A DNA stretch of 64,000 nt, taken from Candidatus Nitrosopelagicus sp. Its GTDB lineage: Archaea > Thermoproteota > Nitrososphaeria > Nitrososphaerales > Nitrosopumilaceae. Below are positions 59,701-64,000 of this stretch, in pieces. The DNA is taken from positions 1-64,000 of the forward strand of contig JAOMBO010000004.1 in assembly GCA_028344575.1 (NCBI GenBank). The letters run 5' to 3'. Each line of letters opens with the position of its first letter. The stretch's first letter is position 1. Both the position numbers and the translations under genes were made by a program. The notes beneath the pieces are model-generated. The model saw only the letters and a program-made list of their open reading frames with translations. It ran no database searches and was not told the origin of the DNA.

Positions 59701-59992
59701 GCTCTTTTTCTGCTTGTAATTCTACTGGTAATCCTTGTGTATCCCATCCTGCATTAAAAATAACTTTGTTACCTGCTAAAACATTGTACCTATACCATAG
59801 ATCTTTGAACACTCTGCCTCTCAAATGACCTGCATGTGGAATTCCATTCATCGTTGGAGGTCCCTCGATAAACATTATTTCATTTTTCTTACTCTCATCT
59901 TCTTGAATTAATTTTGAAATATCTTTATCTTTCAAATCATCTTGTACATTTTTCTCAATTTGTTTAATATCAAAATTCTCTACAAGTTCCAT
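56792..59992 (-). CDS. ileS: Isoleucyl-tRNA synthetase
   Basis: The 1066-residue protein is full length for class I IleRS. The HIGH motif is PTMNGIPHAGHLRGR near residue 50, and KMSKS is NGNKMSKSKGNVLEAKELL near residue 597. An editing domain with DVNAGSGLVHLSPANGEED lies between. Zinc-binding pairs are visible (CDECGNMERLF, CKKCDAIM). The W(G)CPIPIWKC and DTWHNSGSAP blocks are typical of the eukaryote/archaeal branch. It charges tRNA-Ile. Confidence 0.95.
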   Translation of the reverse strand: MELVENFDIKQIEKNVQDDLKDKDISKLIQEDESKKNEIMFIEGPPTMNGIPHAGHLRGRVFKDLWYRYNVLAGNKVIFNAGWDTQGLPVELQAEKELGIENGKSDIRSTEDIEKLVAECKNIVKKYHTKWVEVDKLIGMSFNQDKAYWTYKDEFIEKEWQLMKKAHENGIMTEGFRVVAYCPSCQTSLSHSEVNQGYDMVKDPSLYYKVKLAQEDKFLIVWTTMPFTLVTDAMVGVNPKEEYVEVRVENETWVIGKTRLEEFMTEVKIEDYKIERTFLGTEMEGKKYIHPLLDEIPKLAEIAKQDNYHVTVAENFVDVNAGSGLVHLSPANGEEDNNIAMKRGVTIFCPIDDEVKFTEDAGKYAGLFVRDADEKLVQAVKDRNALVRIGKIKHKYPLCWRCNHGLVWLARREYFYMLDKLGDKAIKAAEDVEYFFDQPKNRFLEIIKEKHPWCISRERFWGCPIPIWKCDECGNMERLFSRKEIIESAIELPDGENFELHRPWIDKIKVKCKKCDAIMQREEFVLDTWHNSGSAPIASLDESTYKEKIPAPFFTEGIDQTRGWAYTLLIENVIYNNASVSPYKSFLFQGHVLDENGNKMSKSKGNVLEAKELLEKYPVDLVRFYFMWKASPIEPLNFSTKELMSRPYQVISTLYHLHTFYKQNSEYDKFNLEESTIGWAKKKELLTPPDVWLLSKLQRMIERTTETNDSCRFHESAKAIEDFLINSLSQIYIPIIKSELWDEDDSKKDRRFTIYAILAKTLKTINILIHPFAPFTSQYLYRTIFAGKENILLESWPKVDSSLIDEKVETSFDLLKETVSVTSAARMKGKLKRRWPLNQALICLNKGEKQVLESLSELVKSQMNIQNYEIFEIDNYEGIEQYLELKQNGLPVVPKIELERSAIGPKAKQDMGKLLKIFAETDPELIINELKDNEKYTFQIGDNSVVLDKQDFIVDFEVNEKYQFAKRQNLIVIISLERDNEMMAKGLIKDLARRIQTMRKEKGFNPTDILEKASILDLDQESLDLIKDKTEDIAFLVRVKNVDFEESCKNYKDDDIDGLKIRIAVE

Positions 59993-60033
59993 CTAACGTT
60001 TGAAAAGGTATTTCCTATAAAATCTCTTTGAGG

Positions 60034-60043
60034 AATATATACT
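60034..60043 (+). promoter_or_regulatory. TATA box of purD
   Basis: AATATATACT is centred 26 bases before the TTG at 60064. The spacing argues that transcription starts at the TTG and that purD is made from a leaderless mRNA with a non-ATG start. Confidence 0.55.
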
Positions 60044-60063
60044 GGAATCCCGTTGAATAATTA

Positions 60064-61299
60064 TTGATTAATGTCTTAGTTGTAGGTGCAGGAGGACGTG
60101 AACACGCATTGTCATGGAAATTATCTTCTTCTGATAAAATTGATCAAGTATACACTGCACCTGGAAATGGAGGTACTTCTCAAAATATTGAACTATCTGT
60201 TAATGATATTGAAGGGTTGGCAAAATTTGCTCAAGAGAAAAATTGTTTTACTGTTGTTGGACCTGAAGATCCACTTGCTGCAGGCATTGTAGATGCATTT
60301 ATTGAAAAAGGACTTCCTGTATTTGGGCCAACCCAAAACGCTGCACAGTTAGAATCAAGTAAAATTTGGGCAAAAGAATTCATGAAGAGAAATTCTATAC
60401 CTACCGCTGATTTTCAAATATTTGATGATGCACAAAGTGCAAAAGATTTTGTTAAATCATATGAAAAACCTGTTGTAATAAAAGCAGATGGTCTTGCTGC
60501 AGGAAAAGGTGTAATTGTTTGTCAAAATAAAGATGAAGCAAATGATGCAATAGATACAATCTTGACAAAAAAATCATTTGGAGATGCAGGATCAAAAATA
60601 ATTATTGAAGAAAGAATTGACGGCATAGAGGCATCTTACATTGCTCTATGTGATGGTAAAATAGGAATTCCTATGGCTACAAGTCAAGATCATAAACGAA
60701 TTTTTGATAATGACGAAGGTCCAAACACTGGAGGCATGGGTGCTTATTCTCCTACACCTATAATTGATGAAAAACTTGCATCTGAAATCCAGGAAAAAAT
60801 AATTAATAAAACAATTAATGCAATGCATCAAGAAGGAATTGATTTCAAAGGATTTCTTTATGCTGGAATAATGATAAAAGATGGCACACCGTATGTTCTT
60901 GAATACAATGTTCGAATGGGTGATCCTGAATGTCAGCCAATTCTAATGCGTCTTGATTCTGATTTGTATGATTATCTACGTGCTTCATCTGAAGGAAAAT
61001 TAAACGAGTTACCTGAAATATCTTGGAAAAATGATTATTCCGTATGTGTTGTATTGGCATCTGATGGATATCCCAAATCATATCCTACAGGCGATGTGAT
61101 TTCTGGATTTAATGATATTCCATCAAATTCATTTGTATTTCATGCTGGAACAAAAAAACAAGATGATAAAATAATTTCTAATGGTGGTCGTGTCTTAGGA
61201 GTTACTGCATTAGGTTCTACATTACAAAATGCAATTGATAATGCATATGATGCATGTAAAAAATACAATGGAATAACAAGTACCAAAGAAATGATATAG
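60064..61299 (+). CDS. purD: Phosphoribosylamine-glycine ligase
   Basis: The 411-residue protein starts at a TTG placed exactly for a leaderless message. The N-terminus INVLVVGAGGREHALSWKLSSSDKIDQVYTAPGNGGT is the PurD signature. The ATP-grasp part contains KPVVIKADGLAAGKGVIV, GPNTGGMGAYSP and VLEYNVRMGDPECQPILMRL. It makes glycinamide ribonucleotide, the second step of purine synthesis. PurN, the next enzyme, lies nearby at 63422-64000. Confidence 0.95.
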   Translation: MINVLVVGAGGREHALSWKLSSSDKIDQVYTAPGNGGTSQNIELSVNDIEGLAKFAQEKNCFTVVGPEDPLAAGIVDAFIEKGLPVFGPTQNAAQLESSKIWAKEFMKRNSIPTADFQIFDDAQSAKDFVKSYEKPVVIKADGLAAGKGVIVCQNKDEANDAIDTILTKKSFGDAGSKIIIEERIDGIEASYIALCDGKIGIPMATSQDHKRIFDNDEGPNTGGMGAYSPTPIIDEKLASEIQEKIINKTINAMHQEGIDFKGFLYAGIMIKDGTPYVLEYNVRMGDPECQPILMRLDSDLYDYLRASSEGKLNELPEISWKNDYSVCVVLASDGYPKSYPTGDVISGFNDIPSNSFVFHAGTKKQDDKIISNGGRVLGVTALGSTLQNAIDNAYDACKKYNGITSTKEMI

Positions 61300-61319
61300 G
61301 AAAAAAAGGACTTTCTAGT

Positions 61320-61880
61320 TTATGATGTTTTTATAACATCTTTTTCTGTAATTATCCAATCCATTTTGATATCTTCATTTGTAACTGGAATTGACTTGAC
61401 AATTTGTTTTGAATATGAAAGTGCAATCTTAATTGCACCGTTGCCTTGAAGATATTTATCATAAAATCCTTGTCCATATCCTATCCTGTTACCTTCCACA
61501 TCTAATCCTACACACGGAACTAAAATCACATCATGTTTTTCTTGAATTGGTGCATTATCTTTCGGTTCTGGTATGTCAAATTCACCTTTATCTAATTTTG
61601 ATAAATCATCAATTATTCTAAATGACATGGTGTTACTTGATATTCTAGGCAATGAAACACTTTTTTTTTCGTCTAATAATCGAGTGATCAATTCAATAGT
61701 TTGTACCTCACTTCCTATTGAATAATAACAGGCAATGGATTCTGCTTCTGAGATTACTTTGGTTTTCATTAATTTTGATAAAATTTTCTCACTGTGAATT
61801 TCCATCAAATCAAATGATGTTGAATCTCTTTTTTCTAAAAGATGCTTACGTAAAGCAGCTTTTTCAGGATTTAATGTCAA
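61320..61880 (-). CDS. 5-formyltetrahydrofolate cyclo-ligase
   Basis: The 186-residue protein has the family layout: an N-terminal ALRKHLLEKRDS helix, SIACYYSIGSEVQTIELI, then KSVSLPRISSNTMSFRII and the ATP/Mg loop VPCVGLDVEGNRIGYGQGFYDKYL. It converts 5-formyl-THF to methenyl-THF, clearing an inhibitory folate form. Its start overlaps the folD stop by 17 bases, making a folate operon. In archaea with true folates this pairing is expected. Confidence 0.88.
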   Translation of the reverse strand: MTLNPEKAALRKHLLEKRDSTSFDLMEIHSEKILSKLMKTKVISEAESIACYYSIGSEVQTIELITRLLDEKKSVSLPRISSNTMSFRIIDDLSKLDKGEFDIPEPKDNAPIQEKHDVILVPCVGLDVEGNRIGYGQGFYDKYLQGNGAIKIALSYSKQIVKSIPVTNEDIKMDWIITEKDVIKTS

Positions 61881-62748
61881 TTCCCTTTGATATTGCAGCT
61901 GCTGTAACAGTATTTTTCAAAAGCATGGCAACCGTCATCGGTCCCACACCTCCTGGAACTGGTGATGCAAATGAAGTCTTTTCAATAATTTCTGAATAAT
62001 CTGCATCACCTGATAATTTTCCTTCGTGTCTTGTAGTTGCAACATCAATTACTACTGCCCCATCTTTTATCATATCGGGTGTAAGCTTGAAAATTTCTCT
62101 ATTGCCGACTCCTGTTATTATTATATCTGAATCTAAACAAATTTTCTTTAGATCTTTAGTTTTTGAATGACATGTAGTTACAGTTGCATTATTTTGTAAT
62201 AATAGATGATATAGTGGTTTTCCTACCAAATTACTTCTATTGATTACTACTACATTTTTTCCTTCTAGTTCAATATTGTAATATTTACACATCTCGATTA
62301 TACCTGAAGGTGTACATGCAACTAACATTGCTTTTCCAATTGATAAGAGCCCAACATTTGGTGGTGTTAAACCGTCAACATCTTTTTCAGGTAAAATTTG
62401 CGTTGTTGTATTAAACTCACTGAGATGTGATGGAAGTGGTAGTTGTACTAAAATACCGTGAACCGTTTCATCTTCATTTAATTTCTCAATTAATTGATTC
62501 AATTCTTCTTGTGTGATATCTGCTGATGGTGTATGATCCTTTGTTAATATTCCAACTTCCTCGCATGCTTTGTGTTTATTTCTTACATAAGTTGCAGAAG
62601 CTGTATTTTCTCCTACAAGTACAGTTGCAAGACATGGTGAAACTCCTTTTGATTTCAAATCATTTACAATTTCTGTAACTTTTACTTTGATGCTCTTTGC
62701 AACCTCAATTCCGTCAATTTTAACTCCTGTCAATGTTGCTAAATTCAC
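61864..62748 (-). CDS. folD: Methylenetetrahydrofolate dehydrogenase/cyclohydrolase FolD
   Basis: The 294-residue protein has the conserved Tyr/Lys active site (ASATYVRNKHKACEEVGI), the GILVQLPLP motif, KDVDGLTPPNVG, and the Rossmann block VVVINRSNLVGKPLYHLLLQNNATVTTCHS. VPGGVGPMTVAMLLKNTV closes the protein. It interconverts methylene-, methenyl- and 10-formyl-THF, supplying formyl groups for purine synthesis (PurN). It overlaps the cyclo-ligase gene downstream. Confidence 0.93.
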   Translation of the reverse strand: MNLATLTGVKIDGIEVAKSIKVKVTEIVNDLKSKGVSPCLATVLVGENTASATYVRNKHKACEEVGILTKDHTPSADITQEELNQLIEKLNEDETVHGILVQLPLPSHLSEFNTTTQILPEKDVDGLTPPNVGLLSIGKAMLVACTPSGIIEMCKYYNIELEGKNVVVINRSNLVGKPLYHLLLQNNATVTTCHSKTKDLKKICLDSDIIITGVGNREIFKLTPDMIKDGAVVIDVATTRHEGKLSGDADYSEIIEKTSFASPVPGGVGPMTVAMLLKNTVTAAAISKGIDIKS

Positions 62749-62818
62749 AAAGCGAGTAATAAATCCTTGATTATAAAATCACAGAAAAGAAATTATTGGG
62801 TAAACAAAACGTAATGGT

Positions 62819-63103
62819 ATGTTCGTTGCAATTGTTGATATTGTTCTTAAAGATGAGAAAAAAGATGAATTTAAGACCTGGATTACCGAATCAAATAAGA
62901 CTCTATCAAAGTTTGATGGGTTTGTCTCAAGAAGATTACTTGAAGCACAAGATGGAGGAAACAGAATTATGGTTGAATTCAATGATATGGAATCTTTTAA
63001 AAAAATGCATTCAAGTCCAGAGCATGGAAAATTTGCTGGTGAAATAGGACAATTTATGGCTCAACCTCCACAGCGTAATTTCTTCCAAGTAGTTGCTGAA
63101 TAA
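62819..63103 (+). CDS. Antibiotic-biosynthesis-monooxygenase (ABM) domain protein
   Basis: The 94-residue protein (MFVAIVDIVLKDEKKDEFKTWITESNKTLSKFDGFVSRRLLEA) has the small ferredoxin-like ABM fold with FDGFVSRRLL and RIMVEFNDMESFKKMHSSPEH. ABM-domain proteins can be cofactor-free monooxygenases, haem-degrading enzymes or have no known activity. It is followed 1 base later by a cupin gene on the same strand. Confidence 0.7.
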   Translation: MFVAIVDIVLKDEKKDEFKTWITESNKTLSKFDGFVSRRLLEAQDGGNRIMVEFNDMESFKKMHSSPEHGKFAGEIGQFMAQPPQRNFFQVVAE

Positions 63104-63104
63104 A

Positions 63105-63425
63105 ATGAAATTTGAGTATAACACCGCTGAATATATTAAAAAAATAAACAATGGAAATTCATATTTCAATACATTTCTTGATAAAAATACTCTTGCTGCA
63201 GGAATCTTAGTTTTGAAACCTGGTGAAGACGATACTCAACTTCCACATGAATCTGATGAAATGTATTATGTTTTAGATGGTGATGGATTTCTCAAAATAA
63301 AAAATAAAAAATATAAATTGAAACAAGGAAAAGCATTCTTTGTACCAAAAGATACTGAACATTATTTTTTTGGAAATAAGAAAAAATTAACTGTATTATA
63401 TTTTTTTGGTGGTCCAGATTCTTAA
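63105..63425 (+). CDS. Single-domain cupin protein
   Basis: I use the ATG at 63105 (MKFEYNTAEYIKKINNGN), just 1 base beyond the ABM stop. The 106-residue protein shows both cupin motifs: LPHESDEMYYVLDGDGFLKI (H-x-E-E-like metal ligands) and GKAFFVPKDTEHYFFGNKKKL with the final His. It likely binds a metal, but the substrate is unknown. Co-expression with the ABM protein is likely. Its 3' end overlaps purN by 4 bases. Confidence 0.75.
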   Translation: MKFEYNTAEYIKKINNGNSYFNTFLDKNTLAAGILVLKPGEDDTQLPHESDEMYYVLDGDGFLKIKNKKYKLKQGKAFFVPKDTEHYFFGNKKKLTVLYFFGGPDS

Positions 63426-64000
63426 CTTGAAATTCTAACTCTTCTTCCTTTGATTGATAGTTTCTTTTTAGCAAAAAGTTCTACTGCTTTTGGATAAATT
63501 TCATGTTCTTTTGTAAGAATTTTCTTTGTCAATGTTTTTTCTGTATCCTTATTTCCAATTTCAACAATCTCCTGTATAATTATTGGACCTGTATCAACAC
63601 CTTCATCTACAAAATGTACTGTACATCCTGAATATTTTGCACCAAACTCCATTGCTTGTTTTTGTGCATCTAATCCTGGAAATGCCGGAAGGAGTGCAGG
63701 ATGAATGTTTAAAATTTTATTTTTATATTCTTTAATGAAGTGTGGACTAATAATTCTCATAAATCCTGCCAAGCAAACTAATCCATTTGTAGGCGTTACA
63801 TCATATTTTCTTAATGTTGCGATAATTTCTTTATCAAATTGTAATCTCTTTCCTTTGTATTTAGAACTGTCAATTACTGCTGTTTGAACTCCCATCTTCT
63901 TTGCAATTGCTAATCCTTTTGCATTTGATTTGTTTGAAATAACTATTGCTGGGTTTATTGGAATTTTTTGCTTTTTAATTGCTTTAAGAATTGATTCCAT
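63422..64000 (-). CDS. purN: Phosphoribosylglycinamide formyltransferase (5' end outside window)
   Basis: The 192 residues include AIVISNKSNAKGLAIAKKMG, GLVCLAGFMRIISPHFI, the catalytic NIHPALLPAFPG and HFVDEGVDTGPIIIQ, all PurN blocks. The family normally starts with a phosphate-binding SGRGSNL loop just before the first residues seen here (ESILKAIKKQ), so the true start lies beyond position 64000. It uses 10-formyl-THF, which FolD supplies, to formylate GAR made by PurD. Both genes are nearby. Confidence 0.9.
   Translation of the reverse strand: MESILKAIKKQKIPINPAIVISNKSNAKGLAIAKKMGVQTAVIDSSKYKGKRLQFDKEIIATLRKYDVTPTNGLVCLAGFMRIISPHFIKEYKNKILNIHPALLPAFPGLDAQKQAMEFGAKYSGCTVHFVDEGVDTGPIIIQEIVEIGNKDTEKTLTKKILTKEHEIYPKAVELFAKKKLSIKGRRVRISS

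Noticed and set aside
1-64000. Mobile elements, prophage, integrase or rRNA genes
   Set aside because: No transposase, integrase, capsid or rRNA sequence was seen, and neither tRNA is followed by an integrase-like gene or an obvious repeat of its 3' end.

Overview
The window reads as chromosome from an ammonia-oxidising archaeon of the Nitrososphaerota (Thaumarchaeota), most like the marine Nitrosopumilus group. The DNA is AT-rich and genes are densely packed on both strands, often with 4-base start/stop overlaps. Archaeal marker genes are present: Sec61-beta, aIF1, L40e, CofC/CofD for F420, geranylgeranyl reductase, an archaeal-style RNase P RNA and pyruvoyl-dependent arginine decarboxylase. 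Many genes have a TATA-like box centred about 26 bases before the start codon, as expected for leaderless archaeal mRNAs. I ran no database search; family calls come from recognising motifs and overall protein character.

Layout. 1-4.7 kb: DUF2070 membrane protein (partial), Sec61-beta, SSSCA1-type zinc protein, aIF1, CPBP protease, CofC-CofD. 4.8-10.3 kb: a secreted membrane-anchored protein, RNase P RNA filling the only large non-coding gap, an APC permease with universal-stress-like domains, geranylgeranyl reductase and a tiny membrane protein. 10.3-14 kb: an orphan ABC ATPase, a convergent EgtD/EgtB pair (ergothioneine-type chemistry) and a CPAC-motif membrane protein. 14.1-18.5 kb: a MoxR-DUF58-VWA-membrane protein operon. 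18.5-22.9 kb: DUF1059 protein, a divergent FeoB-like protein coupled to a zinc-ribbon protein, and a flavoprotein.

22.9-28.7 kb is the most interesting stretch. Seven tightly coupled minus-strand genes encode a 49-aa peptide, two paralogous TIM-barrel isomerase/epimerases, a TatD-like hydrolase, a UbiA-like membrane protein, an alkaline-phosphatase-superfamily enzyme and a zinc dehydrogenase. This family set strongly resembles the ebo (EboB/C/E/F) metabolite cluster of cyanobacteria, other bacteria and eustigmatophyte plastids, but with a zinc dehydrogenase where EboD would be expected. Next to it lie arsR/arsC and an aquaglyceroporin (28.8-30.2 kb).

30.2-36.6 kb is a carbon/nitrogen hub: an SbtA-like bicarbonate permease with a P-II-like partner, a P-II protein with a C-terminal extension that may bind DNA, GlnK with three tiny downstream genes, divergent Amt, and a ferredoxin-NADP reductase. 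It ends with a Dps/ferritin-like gene whose 45-bp promoter is duplicated in front of a 31-aa microprotein. 37-40 kb holds phosphate uptake and control (PhoU-like, PiT, AbrB-PhoU).

40-64 kb is mostly housekeeping: a winged-helix regulator with a membrane partner, a cupredoxin, RlmN, tRNA-Thr(TGT), a second CPBP protein, an atypical peroxiredoxin, arginine decarboxylase, PepF peptidase, tRNA-Val(CAC), a CbtA-like membrane protein, a thioesterase, an Nramp-like protein without the usual metal motifs, a J-domain protein with HAD instead of HPD, L40e, SucD-SucC, IleS, PurD, a folate pair (5-FTHF cyclo-ligase, FolD), small ABM and cupin proteins, and PurN running off the right edge. I see no insertion sequence, CRISPR array, rRNA or prophage.
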